Assembly (NCBI RefSeq): GCF_963576615.1
Contig: NC_088708.1
Location: forward strand, 68,654,672 to 68,718,671
Length of the DNA: 64,000 bases
From: Watersipora subatra
Taxonomy: Eukaryota > Bryozoa > Gymnolaemata > Cheilostomatida > Watersiporidae
Direction of reading: 5' to 3'
The stretch's first letter is position 1. Each line of letters opens with the position of its first letter. This document shows, piece by piece, positions 1 to 13,800 of this stretch. The position numbers were made by a program, and so were the translations under genes. The notes under the pieces are model-generated. The model was given only the letters and a program-made list of their open reading frames with translations, searched no databases and was not told the origin of the DNA.

Positions 1-3000
1 TGGATGCTACTCAAGTTTCCAAATGTACTTGCTGAGAACATAATTTGGCAAATCATATTTTAAGTTGTCTAATGTCTTGCAAGTAATATTTCTGTGGTAT
101 TTTTTATACAATTTATACAATTGGGCTATTAAAGTGTTTGTTTATTAGCAATACGATACAAAAACTGTTTCAAATGACACAAGTGGTACAATTACTGTTG
201 TCTAAAGATTTCCTTGACAGCATTTTAAAAATTGTTACAATATTATCATGATATTTCGTTTTCATTCATAATTTTCATGTTAAATGAACAAAACACCAGT
301 TTTTGACTGTCATATTTATACGCCCACATTATTTGTTGAATGGTGGTTATAGAATTGCACTAGTGGGCTTGTACTCATCATCTTGTGGAGTGCACTAGCA
401 AAAAATTATTCCTTTAATCAATGTGAAACTTAACAATAAATCTTCGATAAAAATTAGCTTTTCCTAGAGGTTGGCTTTTTAAAACCCATTAACTCGTGCT
501 CTACTTTCATGAATAAGGAATTTTAGCCGACAATTTTTAAATTATCCAGTTTAAAAAATAAGTGATTTTACTATTGTATACCATCAAAACTGTTGCCAAT
601 GGATATTTTGCAAAGATTATGAATCTTGTCCATTTTCGTAACTTGAAAATTTTGGTAAAATTTGGTTGAACTTGTCAAAAATATAATTTAACTGCAGTCT
701 GTAATGTTCTCTGTTACTGTTAACACAATATTATTTGGTGTCAGATAACCTTTACGGTTAATGAGATGTTTTTGGTGCATCCTTTTTTGAAAAGCTGCAG
801 CAGGATATATGGAAAAAGTAAAATTGTCCTTGTTGCTTTTGCACAGGACTCTACCTCACCAATGGCTAATAGGCTGGTTTCAATTTAAGTATGTTGCAAA
901 GTTGTGTTGCATGTCCCAAATGCTATATTATTGGCTTGATCAGTGAATTAGTGTGAAGTTTTAAGTTGAATGCTTATAACTAGCATTGAAAAACTGCTAA
1001 TTCGGTTATCAACCTGATATGTTTAATGTCGAGGTCTCGTTTTAGCAATGCAGTGTAACTTAACATACAAAAATTGCAATCTCTTGTTTTGGTGTACCAA
1101 GCACAAAAAATTTGGTTTGGTTCAATCCAGTAGACTGTATGGTAACATCCTAATACATACACGCAGCATATTAAGTAATCTTCATTCTATTATCCAACTA
1201 AGTACTGAACATTTCTTTTTTGTTTATTATCATTTTCTCTTGGTGTAGAGTTGGTGATTATGGTGATCTATTATCATATCTTTACAAAAATATAGATTTA
1301 CCCTCGTAAGAGCGGTGTTTGTCAGTCTATTTGTTTTTCCAAATCCAGGGTTGGAACAAAATATTGATTTTATTGAGACTCCAATTTGTTACATTCAGAT
1401 TGGTAGACTGACACTCCTGCACCAATCAACTGTCTTTAAAGGTTGACTTGCAACAAAATTGATATTACAGTTATTTGGTATCCAAAGGTTCACCATGTCT
1501 TACTCTGCAGTTTTGTAAGTTCAAAATATGTGGAAATGTGATTACAAGCTCTTAAAAGCTCAAAAACGAGCAGTTGACAAAACCGCTGTAGGTTGAAATA
1601 CCTTTATGTTGTTGGCGTACTCAATTCGATGTGGTTATTGTTTTGACATGTGATCGCATCACGTGAAATTGAAGGCTCAATATAAAACTTCTCGTAGCAC
1701 TAGTTTTATGACGAGCACTTAGGTTCTACGGGAAACCCCCCATCAAATATAGATGCTCGCTACTTTACAGTTTCGTTTCAGTCTGATCTAATCATCTAGT
1801 CGTAATATGATGATGTGACCCATACTTTCTGCCAAGTGGTGTGAACAATTTCTGCAGCATTTTTGACCATCACAGGTGACCTACAGGCTCGGTATTGTTA
1901 TCAGAGAATGATATGCACCCCCACGAGTTAAGGTTAAAAAAACTAAACAACTGTTTTCAGGCTAGGTTTTGAGATATCAATGCTCAAAGTGACAGCATTA
2001 CAGTGATAATGAAATAGAGGCGTAAGGACAATAGACATGGTTTTATTGAATGTGTGAAGTTAATTTGTGAAAATATTTCAACGAATGAGGTTGCATGAAA
2101 GTGTAAACCGAAGTATGTCGTGTTCAACTGCGTCACATTTGAGCCCTATTGATGGGGATTCCAGCCTACGGTCAATTCAACTGTTCAGTCTTTTTAGCTT
2201 TTACGAGCTTGTAATCACATTTCCACATATTTTGAATCTACAACACAGCAGAGTAAGACATTGTGTGATCTTTTGATACCAAATAACTGTGATGTGAATT
2301 TTGTTGCAAGTCAATCTTTAAGCATTTTTTTGACTAGTTAGGCATAATAATAATTGGGCTGAGTATTCATTGCTTTATCAGTACCCCTGATGACATCTCC
2401 CAGCACTCCAGGCTGCTAGGCTACTAGTCTATATAACAGAAATATGCTGCTTTCTCTCCCAGGTGAAAAATGAAATTTAAAAAAAATTGTAATTTCAAGG
2501 ATAAGTATTGGACTCTTGTCATTCAGATTGATGTTGAGAACTTGCACCGACTTGGCGCTCTACATTATATGGAATTTCTTGCGTTATATGAAGCAAAACC
2601 TTTACATAGAATCCTTACGGTTTGTGGAATTAACATTATGGGACGTTTATGTATAAGTACGCCTACTGCACTGCAGATATTACACATAGAAATGACATTA
2701 TAGAGAGTTGGAAAAAATAGCCGATTACAAGAGGTTTTTATTGTTACTTTAGTGACGCAACAATGAAGGTGCTGTCTCGGTCATACAGTTTTGGAGATGG
2801 TTGTAGAGATTACATAGATATTTATTGGTTTTATTCTAATTTAAAGTGAAGTTTAAACAAACTTGACTTAAATGTAGTATTGTTTTTATATGCTTTGTAA
2901 TTTCTACTTTTAGTGTTTCAAGCTCACTTCCAACGGCGATGTTTGGAAAAACTTGTAACATTATCTGTTGAATAAGTAAATCTGTAATAAAATAAGTAAA

Positions 3001-3588
3001 CCTGTTCAAGTAAATAATTTACTGCGATTTTAGGCAGTTAATTGCAAAATTTGTATGACAAGACAATTTGCAGAGAATATTTGGCATTGCTGCTACATGC
3101 ACTAACAGAATGTTGGTCTTATTTCCATTTGTTTAGGGATGTTATTCTTTAAAAAATTGGTTGTGTTATGAAATACGCTTTACATCTTTTAGTAGTAATA
3201 GTTAGCCAACTTACACGTACCCACACAGTCACAAATATTCTTTGAACATTATTGCAACTATAAATGTGCATCAGCACCATTCAAAAAGTTCTACTTTGAA
3301 TTGTGTAGAAATCATCACAAAGCTTGCTGTCAACAGGCAAAATTAGGCCCCGCGTCTAAGGGTTAACAATACGTGATAGACGAGAGTAGCAATTTTTGTT
3401 TCACGAGTTTCCTATTAACCAGTTTCCTATCCTGCAGAAATTTGTCATGTTGACCTTTTATATAGTGAGATCTCATCTGACAATGTTTAAACATTTGTGA
3501 AGAAATTATTTACTTGCTTGCACACTTACAGGTATAAAACTGATAAATATGTATTTGTTTTACGGAATTTATTTGATTGTGATTTTAG
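1..3588 (+). other. RPL17 intron (partial), non-coding apart from one repeat element
   Basis: This stretch precedes the RPL17 terminal exon and shows no open frame that resembles a known protein. I looked for the preceding RPL17 exon (the segment ending just before NPYM) and did not find it, so the intron probably extends beyond the window. The only structured feature I see is the inverted-repeat element at 1440-2317. Short open frames at 1048-1248 and 2470-2703 look random. Confidence 0.6.
1440..2317. mobile_element. TTAA-flanked inverted-repeat element, copy A (878 bp)
   Basis: Both ends carry a long inverted repeat of roughly 150 bp beginning AGGTTGACTTGCAAC. The copy is flanked on each side by TTAA (1436-1439 and 2318-2321). 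Related copies lie at 11559-12158 and 36148-37023. There is no long ORF, so it is a non-autonomous DNA element (MITE-like). TTAA target duplication is typical of the piggyBac superfamily, but the terminal bases do not start with the usual CCC, so the family assignment is inference. Its interior runs in the opposite direction to copy C. Confidence 0.8.
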
Positions 3589-3731
3589 CATACATGAGCA
3601 GCCCTTGTCACATCGAGGTTATCTTAAGCGAACGTGAGGATGTTGTTGCTAAACCAGATGATGAAGAACCAGCCAAGAAAAAAGAGAGCAAGAAGAAACT
3701 CAAACGTCAAATGAGACAACAGAGAGACTAA
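3589..3731 (+). CDS. RPL17: Ribosomal protein L17 (uL22), 3'-terminal coding exon
   Basis: The exon encodes the C-terminus of the 60S subunit protein L17/uL22, which lines the nascent-peptide exit tunnel. After a TTTTAG acceptor the frame reads [17 protein letters not shown]. This matches the conserved (N)[10 protein letters not shown] segment of animal RPL17. A lysine-rich tail follows (about [13 protein letters not shown]) and a TAA stop at 3729-3731. The exon starts with the last two bases of a codon (CA), consistent with a split CCA proline. All earlier exons are missing from the window. A weak poly(A) signal, AATACA, lies at 3762-3767. The 40-odd residues before the acceptor in the same frame are intronic and not part of the protein. 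Confidence 0.9.
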
Positions 3732-4374
3732 CGTGTTATATTTATTATCTATCTCTCTTTAAATACAGAACATCCAACACATGAAATTTCTTGTTCATTT
3801 TTGTGATATTTAAAATGTATATTTCTTGTAAGATTAAGAATTAATTAGTATATCGAGCAAGTAATATCAATAATGACCAAGATAATAGCTCCCGCTTGTT
3901 TTCCACTTTAAAAAAATATTTTTTGATATTATTTAGGTAATCTCGTAAATCTTACCATAAACATTACACGGCTAGTTTAAATGTGGTGATAAAAATTTAG
4001 CATTTGCAATTATTTTGCTAAAAGAATAGGTTAACATTAGGAAACACATGGACGTGCTCACTAACAATATGGTACGTCAAAATGTTCATAAAAACAACAG
4101 GTTCGTTCTTCAAGCGTTCCGTTGTTTTCCATGACCGCGTAGCACTAAATAGCGGAGTTGTCCTTTGCCGATAAGCCGTCCTAGTCCAACCGGAAACAGC
4201 AGTATGAAATACCTAGTCCGAATATCCCGCAGGCAGTACTGGCTAGTAGTTGAAATGAGCGAACCTTCGTAGAAAATATTCCTGGACTACTCGACGAACT
4301 GTATCTGGAGCACTTGCTTTTGAGATTAAGCGATTAAACTAGTGCCCATTAGGGCTGGTGAACTAGTACTTGGT
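3732..4374 (+). other. Intergenic: RPL17 3' end and G-alpha promoter/5' leader
   Basis: These 640 bp separate two genes on the same strand. The stretch from about 4100 is noticeably richer in G+C and CpG than its surroundings, as expected for a 5' leader or promoter-proximal DNA. I see no clear TATA box. An in-frame TAA at 4327-4329 closes the G-alpha frame upstream, which fixes ATG 4375 as its first in-frame start. Confidence 0.5.
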
Positions 4375-4830
4375 ATGGATAAAATGTTTTTATGCTGTTT
4401 GTCACCGGAATCTCGAGAAGCTCTTCTTAAGAGTAAACACATAGACAATCTAATATCCAAAGAAAAACAGCTGTATAAGCGAACGCAGAAGATTTTGCTA
4501 CTTGGTTCAGGAGAGAGTGGCAAGAGCACGTTCTTAAAACAAATGAAAATCATTCATGGGGATGGATTTAATACAGATCTTCTGTTGGAATATCAGCAAA
4601 CAATTTATATAAATGTAGTTAAAGGCATGAAAGTTTTGGTTGATGCTGGATCGAAACTGAGAATTCCATTCTCCGAAAAGCAAAGTCAACAGAATGCCAA
4701 ACTTGTTTACGGTTTCACCGCTAGGGAAATGGATGAAGTAACATTTTTGGAGTATGCCGATGCAGTTGAGCAATTATGGACAGACAAAGGAATTCAAACT
4801 GCGTTTGAGAGACGTAGCGAATATCAGCTG
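4375..4830 (+). CDS. GNA12/13-like: G-alpha 12/13 exon 1 (residues 1-152)
   Basis: This exon encodes the N-terminal helix, the P-loop [10 protein letters not shown] and most of the helical domain, ending ...RRSEYQL. The donor is CTG|GTAAAT at 4831. The open frame runs on to a stop near 4965, but that part is intronic because homology stops at the donor. ATG 4375 is preferred over ATG 4384 because it is the first in frame; the extra residues are not diagnostic. Confidence 0.95.
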
Positions 4831-7800
4831 GTAAATTTGCCTTCTTGTTTTCAAATCCATGTAGTAGGACAGATCTTTCGTCTTGATAGTAAAATGAAGT
4901 GTGTTGTGTTACCTGGATTAACCGGTGTGTGTATATACCTGGGAACTTCATGTTACTTAGTTTGATTGCATCGAATTGACGTTTTTGTTTGAAACTACTG
5001 TGATAGTGGGTCGTGTACTCCCTTATACTACATTCTCGCGGAACAGAGCATTCATTGTCGAAATTTTGTAAACAAAAACGTCTACAAACTCGATTATAGC
5101 ATTCAATCTTTTGCTTTATCATATTTACCGTGACAGCTCGCAGCCCACTGTATTCATCTTAGGCTTTACTATTGCTCTGTAGTGAGAATGATGATGAACG
5201 CCGTTGTGGGCAAGAATTTGTGTTCTCATTTCTCGTGGAAAAATAACGTTACTTTTTTAAAGATGCATGCGCTGCTATGTTGTCGCCTATCAACTAACTT
5301 TGTTTTCTTTTTATTTTGTGACACCAAACCAACATTACTTAGCATCCAGATGAGACAAGGTAAAATTGTACCACAGAATTCCTGACTAGGTCTGTTTCGT
5401 GTTGTTAATCTACTAGTCAACACTTCATCTGTTGTTTATCAAAATTGCTGGGAAACCAATCATTTTGCAATCCATATTCTAGGTGATTGTAACATGAGCT
5501 GACCAGTTTCTTCATTACTTGTGTTGACTATTTATATATATTATGCAATGGCCATGTTTATGTATACAGCAAGTTGCTAGAATAGTCCACAAATACTATT
5601 TATCTTTAATCTTATTGAATACGTAGTATTGAATACGCTTACGTAGGGTATTTGCTACAATGGTAAATGCATAATCAACTTTCGTGCATCGATCCGACAC
5701 TATCTTCTATTGTTTCTGCCATGTGATTGGTGAGTCGATGTACAAAGGCAAATGGAGAAGGTTGCAAAGGCTTCTGACTTCTAATGAGACACCTTGTTGA
5801 AAGGCTATATTCTCACAAACAGATACCAAGCCATGTTTCGTTGTTCCGCAGTTTAGCAAATATCAAATTGCTAGCGGTTATTTAGTGTTAATACACTGCC
5901 GGCTCAGGTACAAAACAGATGGTGCGAGCCGTTGATTGTCTAAGAAAAAGAAAAGATTTGTCTGGAATTCTTGGTGCGTCTCTACCATCCTGCTCATAAT
6001 CATGATAAAAAAAATTTTTCAATAGCCAAAAGAAATAGTAAAATAACAAAGCTAGTAGGATAGAAACTATGTGAAAGCATAACTACTGGTATCGCCTAAC
6101 ATTTATTATTGGAATAGCCCAAGTCGTTTGTATGACTTTCTTAATATTAATAGTGGCATGAGAAAAGTTTTTCTTAGTAGTCACAACCATGGATTTACTA
6201 ATAGACTTGACTCTAATCGTGCTGGTGTTTACTTGCTGTCGTTAAAAAGCACACTCTGCCGGCCGCTCTATTTACGCAATCTTTGCTCATAACGCCAATT
6301 ATCAAACTTATGTCTTTGCTTTTTAACAACAGTAAGTAATTATTGGGTATGCTTAGGGTCAACAACTAGCACATCCCTAGTTGTGCTACTTATTTGGAAA
6401 ATCTTTCATGCCACGAGCCACTATTCATTCTGATTGTGTAAATGACCTAAAGCTAACATAAATGTTAGGCGTTGCTAGTGGACACGCCTTACCTAGTTTC
6501 TATAGGCCTAGCTTAGCTACCTTCACTCTTTTTTTTCAGCCAGTAGAAATTTATTTTTCTGATCATGATTACAAAAATAGATGGCAAGCTTGAGGGTGAG
6601 CCAGACGTCTGACCAAAATCAAGTTGTAAGGTTGATGTGATTTGTTTTGGCATACTATGCTGGGCTGTCTCTGAATTTGTACACTCTAATTCTATAATTA
6701 GTTCTTTACCTTGAAGCACTGACTAGCAATTCTAGTGACATGAAAGCTAAGTGATCTGTGTGGAAGAAAGAGCTATTCATGCTGGTTGTTATGATAAACA
6801 TACCATAGTCGTGTCATATCATAAACATTTTTATCATGAACATGATTTTTATCATAAACATGGTAGTTTCCCTTGTTTGTTGCTTTTGACTGCTGAATAT
6901 CAAACTAGGCAAAATTGTTAGTAATCTTGAGTATTTTCAAATTTTCCCAAATGATTTCAAGTTGGAATAAAAAAGTGAAAAACTTAGAAAAATATCTTCA
7001 TAGCTGAATAAGCAAAAGTCAGACATAAATTTAACTGTCATACCTAGTATAAAATATTAACATTTGAATCAATTTGTGAGTCTTCGTGGTTGCGCAGTGT
7101 CTTACTAATAGAAATAACGGAATTGTAATTGCGCATAGAAAGCAATCTAAAGTGCATGGACCTGCAACAGACATCATTTATGATGTGAGTAGCTTTATTG
7201 GTAATTGTATAGATAGTTGCTGTTGTTCACGTATGGATACGAACCCCCACGCCAATCCATGCAACAATAGTAAAAGTTTTGGGCAGCTGTTGCATACGCG
7301 CGAGAGGTTAGTTTACTAGATATTTGCTAATTATTCTCCTTCTGAGCTCTTGCGTGCTGGCATATCCTATCATAAAAGCTCAAATCTGAATTTGCTGTTA
7401 TCTGAGCAGGTTCGAATATTCCACTTGAGACACCCAGGACCCATATTAGCACATATTTACAGGAAATTATATCTCATCTTTGTTTCGTGTCTAGCGTAAT
7501 GAGAATTATTCAATAGGATGTGAAGACAGCGGCATCTCATTGCATGCATTAATTTTTATGACTAAATCAGTGCTAGTTCTTCTCTCGGATCAAACCGGGC
7601 TAGTGGGATTCATTGAGTATGGCAAAAGAGTCGAAAATTATCTGGAGTATTCTTGGAGCCAGTTAGCCATCTAGATCTGTCCGAACAGGTGCTTCATTAG
7701 TATCTGCATCTGAGTTTAAGATTATAAGACTTTAGACAATGACGTCCTAGCTGGTTAACCGTGGCATGCCGCGCCTCTAATTTATAACATATTACTGAGA

Positions 7801-10800
7801 CACTAAATTTTTGTCTGCTTTTTGTCACTAATAATTTTGTCTAATTATATAATATGTATAATTGTAAATCTGTCAAAAGGCTGTTAATTAATTTATTGCA
7901 ACATGTAGGCTATTTATTATTGTTACTATTATTACTTATTTATTACATGTAGGCAATATTACTAGTGATTTATGTTGACAGTGATAATTTGCACATTACA
8001 ATAAAGTAGTTTGGTTATATCATTGCTATAATTTGATGAACTTTCTTCCAAGTCCTATTTTATGCTCCTTGTAGAATATCTTCGGAAGGATGCTGTAAAT
8101 TCTCATTCACAATTTTTTTTTTAAATCCATAACCATCAGTTTCCAGAAAATATATTCAGCGTTGTACTCACTGGTGTTAATTGCTCATCTATGAGGTGCA
8201 AGGATTGTCATAGAGTTGGATTCAACACAAGATTTGACGCTGTGTGGCAACAGTTTAGGCAAAACTTAACGCTCAACTAGGAATTAAAGTGTGAATTCTA
8301 GTTATAGATAAGCTAGCTTAAATATCATATTTTATGTATGAGAACACGCGTCTCAAACTTTAAGAACATCTTTTTATAAGGTTCTATAGTTGTTTTTGGC
8401 AGGCTGTTGGCTTCCTAAGTCTACTATCAATTGCTTGCGCAAAACCTTTGTAAAGGGCTGTTTTAGTGGATAGGAGCTGAGCGCATTATCTATGTCAAAC
8501 GAAGCTGCAATATGAAAACTGCTAACCTGTTATTTAACAAAAATATAGCTTAGGAGTAGCAAACAGTATTGATTATCTTACCATTTGCAAAAATCAACTA
8601 TAGCCTATGGCCCCCTGGTAGGCCATTGTACATTTTTAGCTATCTTGGGTACGGTAAAAGGTTAACTAAAGCCAGGGTTGGGAAAAACCACGGTTTTTAT
8701 GAAAAAACCGAAAAAACAGGTTTTTTTTGGTTTAAACCGGTTTTTATGGTTTAAACTGGTTTTTATGGTTTAAATCGGTTTTTATGGGTTAAACCGGTTT
8801 TTATGGTTTAAACCGGTTTTTATGGTTTTTGTAATTTTACCAAGGTTTTTACAATTTTAAGTCTAATTAACATCACTTACTATAGTTGCATGATTGAGTA
8901 TTGAACATACATATGTGGAATCATCTGTTAAAGAAGGTACTGTGGGAGTTGTTATGGGAAAAAAGAGAGAAAACATATGGAAATTTCAAAATGAGTCTTA
9001 AAATCAAACATGATCGATGAAATACAGAGCAGAAATCTTATCACATAAAGTGAATATTTTACATACAGCTCCATGTATAAGTAGAAACTTTAATCCCAGT
9101 GATTAGTCGTGTGGTACTGTAGAGCAGAGCATAATGCAGATGCATTGCTAGTTTTTGGAGCTGTGGCAGATGACTCAACTTCTATCACCTGAATACTAGC
9201 ATCACTGTCTAAATTGGTGTTTTCAGCTTGACATTTTACTACTTGAGCTTTAAGCCTATCTGCGTGACCTTGCTTTACGACAGCACACCTATTACGTTTT
9301 GCCTTAAAACCTTTGCCTTTCAAAACACAACAAAATTGATAAACTGAATTCTAACAATCCAACTACTTTGGCTTGTACCCAATAAATAAAATATTAGTTT
9401 GCAAATTTGAAGCTTTTGCCCAAAAGGATTTTATTGTTTTAATTTCTAATTATAAGTAATCCTTTCTCACTGGCCAGACTTGAGAAAATATTTATTCATT
9501 ATTAGAGACGATGATTGGATTAGTATATTTCACATGGTTTTTATATTTCATCAGTAAAGAGATCATCATATCACTTGATAAAACCAATTGAAAATGAAAT
9601 TCACTAATTAATTGTTGTGCTAGGATTTCATGTAGTTTCAACTTGAACTCTGCCATCAATTTATTACTGTATCCTAAATAAACTTCAACAGCTGATAATT
9701 ACATATAATTGCATTTCTACCGCACATGAAATACTAGGAGCTTAAAATATTATGTTTTTCACAAAAAAATAATGAAAAACCATAAAAACTGTTTTTTTCG
9801 GGCTGGTTCAAACCGAGTTTAAACCACTCGGTTTAAACCGAGCCAACCCTGACTAAAGCTAGGACGAAATGACAATAAAATGACAAGAGAATTATTCTTT
9901 GTTGATTACTTTTTTATTGAGTTTTTTTTAAACATTTAATTGAACTTTTTAAATCAAACTTTTTAACGTTGTTTTACATGATGCTGTTGCTTTAATGCTA
10001 TATATAATCACCACAAGTATTTATTGGTTACTTTTGATTTCTTATGTGTACCCTAAAGGCATATGTATGATGAATTATAAAAGAAATCCATTATAGAACA
10101 GGGTATAAGGTAAGCATTCTTTAATTTTTCGTGTTGGAGTTATCTTCTGCATGCTGCTTCCGATAGTACGGTGAACCCTCGCCCTATGCTTTTAATTCAT
10201 TCAACTGTTGGCATCGTATGGCGAAAATGCCTTATAGAGGGTTATAGAAACCAATAGTAATTGTCTAATGCAAACACCACTGGTGAAAATATCAAAACTT
10301 TATATATGTACGTACTGCGCATATTAAAATTTAGTAGCCAAATAGTATATTAACCTTAGTAACTATAGTTACCTACAATAGCTCTAGTGTATTTAGTAGT
10401 TATGATCTGCAAAAGAAATCTGCAATAAAATGTAACATTACAATGTACCTACTATGTGCAGTATGTACCGTAGGAGTTATTACTTTTGAGGCAGATGTAT
10501 AACATAAACATTGAGTTTAGCTCTAATGAATTTAGCTTACTAAACATACATAAAGCTAAGTTTTAGGATGTATTTACCAACCTTCAACTTTATCATCGTC
10601 TAAAGTTTTATCACCTATCTGTTTTCGGTTTGGTTTTCACTTTAACTTCGTGTTCCACGTCGTAAGGCGAAAACCGTATAACAGGGTAACCATAACCTAG
10701 GTGTGGACTGTTATATATGACTGACACAGTCACTACTCTATTAATTCATCATGAACGACTCCAATAAACAGTTTTTAGCATACACTGAACAAGTTTGCTA

Positions 10801-13800
10801 CTAAGCCAGCGTTCAATTACTCTAGCCTTGAAATATTAAATTATAAAAATCTCCATCCACGGCTATTAATGCTGCATTTCCACCCATGCGGTTATTGACT
10901 GCCAATATGCTCTTCCTGACTCAGTTATCGTGTAAATTTGTGTACCTAATCAAAGCAAACACCTCTGTGATTCTCCTATAATTCCCAGGATTACTTGATT
11001 GAATTCCAATGCCACTTGAGTACCCCTATAGCAAATATCTTATGCGTAGCATGTCTTAAGTGCCGTTGGTTTAGAGATATAATAGAACCAGTTATATATG
11101 ACAACGTAGGATAATTTCATCATGTGCATGTGATGCGTTGTGTAGAGCTGACCAACGTTGTATTTTGAGGTTTGATTCAACATGCCTCAATTGTAGCATC
11201 CAAAACATGTCCTTCATCGAATTGAATTTGTATGTAGAGGTGTGCCTACGCATGCTTTGGTGTATGAGATGCTGTGAAGTACCACCACACCAGGTGCCCT
11301 TGACTCACATGAAATGCAGCTGTTATCTTATGGTCGATGATTATTTACAGATGTGTTTGGGTAACAAGTGTTCAAGTTTTTAACTTCGTACATTGCAGTT
11401 GAAAAATGGAGCAATTGCTTCACTCGCAAAAGTTAACTACAGTCAAACTCCGATAACTCGCCCTCGAATAGCTCGAACACATGACTTGAATGGATTTGTT
11501 TGGTCCGTTCCCACGCAATGATAATTTGCTTTATACAACTCAACTTCAACATCATTAAAGGTTGACTTGCAACAAAATTCACATTACAATTATTTGGTAT
11601 CAAAAGATTCACCATGTCTTACTTTGTTGTGTTGTAGGTGCAAATATGTGAAAATGTGATTACAAGCTCTTAAAAGCTTAAAAACGAAAAGCCGCCTTAG
11701 ATTGGAATCAGTTTATTTCTCTGAAAATGCTGCAGAAATTATTCGCGCTGTTTGGCAGGAAGTATGGGTCACATAATCAGATTATGACTAGATGATTAGA
11801 CCAAGCCGAAACAAAACTGTAAAATGGCTAGCATATATATTTGATAAGGGCTCTTCGGTAAAACCCAAAGTGTTTGTCATGTACTAGTGCTACGAGAAGT
11901 TTTATATTGAGCCTTTTATTAGCCTTTCAATTTATGTGATAAGATCATGTGACAAAACAATAATCAAATGTAATGACAACGTCAGAGAAATAAACTGATT
12001 CCAATCTACGGCGGCTTTTTGTTTTTGAGCTTTTAAGAGCTTCTAAGAGCTTCTAATCACATTCCCACATATTTTGCGCCTACAACACAGCCGAGTAAGA
12101 CATGGTAAATCTTTTCATATCAAATAACTGTAATGTGAATTTTGTTGCAAATCAACCTTTAATTCGAACAGTTTTTTATCCAACGGCTACCGAGACGGTT
12201 GTTATCGCTTTAGAATATCACTTTATTGCGAGCCATAGAGATAAACATCAACTTTTAGTAGTTCCTAGGCGTCGTTATTACTATCATCGGCAAAATATTT
12301 TCGTTAACGTCTTTTCTTACTGTTTGCAAAAAATCAAATTTTACCAAACATCCGCTTTGCGATGGCCCTTCGAAAGCAAGGAAAAGGGAGGTAACCTCCA
12401 AATAAACTTAAAGTAAAATCAGCAAAATTGATCTCGGTTAGAGCGTTCAAGAGATAAAGATGTCTTTTTTCTGAGCGTTTTAACCGCGATCAAGTTTTGC
12501 CAATTTTAATCTGAGAACGTCCTGGCAGTCACATCACCTAAAACAACAAACAAGTCTCAAGTGATAAAAAAATATTTATACTTCCTGATAAAAAATTTAA
12601 AAACTTTACATGAGAGGCTCTTTAACTTGCAACAAACAATCTATGGTTTTGATTTATATATAGTTTGTATATGTACATGTATCTACCGATAAATACATGG
12701 ACGTGTGACAGTGCTCTGATAACTTGAACGCTCTGATAACTCGAACACTGTCGCTCGTTCCCGTGAAGTTTGAGTTATCCGAGTTTCACTGTATATTTAA
12801 TTGGTCAGTTAAAAAGCGTTTGTATAGTTGCCGCGACAGGAAACAGCTCTGTGAGTCGGGCTCTTTCCAATTTTGTTGGTGAAAAACAAAGTCTAACTTG
12901 TTGATGGTGTGTTGTCAATATGATACGATGCCAAAGATTTTGTGGTAAATGCTGTCTTTCAAGCCACGTGATCCCAAGTTTGTCAATTTGATATTAAATT
13001 GGCCCTCTTACACTATGTTTCCATGATGCGCAGTGCTTCGGAGTTGCGCTATCTCCGAATCATGGAAACGGCGTCTTCGCACTGAAATCACTGCGCACTG
13101 ATCAGTGCGAAGCCAGTGCAAATTCGCAGCAAAGAAACAGCGACTGCGCAGTGGCTGCGCATAGCTCTCATGCCGTGGATACGGATTCTTCGAAGGCCAT
13201 ACACTAGTACAAATGTTGTCCTGCTAATCTTGTTTTTTTATTCTTCCGATCTTCTTTCACCTAAATTTAATTATGGTCTGCATTCACGAGGATGATGAGG
13301 TGATTACTTTCCTGGACTTTGTTATCGATGCCAACACATTTCGAAAAATAGGTGGCAAGTCCTAAATTAACGTATAAATAATATATTACTTAAAAATACT
13401 TATTAAAAATATATTACTTTGTAAAAAGTGTGCTAAGGTTTGTAAAACCTTGTGAATGTGTATTGTAAATAAAAGTATAATGACGACAGAATCATAAAAA
13501 GACCGTTTATGACGTTCGGTATCCGCGATCGATTCTATTTCTCCATCAGGCGATTCGATTTATACAATTTCTCTTCTCTGGCTAATTTGCTGAAATTCTG
13601 AAAACCACTGCGCAGCATGGAAACGTACAATTCCCTCGACTTCGGAGGGGGGCTGCTTCGCAGTACTGCGCACCATGGAAACATAGTGTTAGTTGCTAGT
13701 GATGGGGCACCGGCCATGCTTGTCACTTGAACACTCATGGCCAGTCTGACACCTCATAGGATTATGATACCAAGCCTTACGGTTGACGGTTGACGCTCAC

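Noticed and set aside
1800-1860. ATGATGA resembling a box C of a C/D snoRNA in an RPL17 intron
   Set aside because: It lies in the interior of the TTAA element that recurs at 11760 and 36640, and no matching box D with terminal stem was seen.
4831-4965. Continuation of the G-alpha exon 1 frame to a stop
   Set aside because: Homology stops exactly at the CTG|GTAAAT donor and resumes in phase in exon 2.
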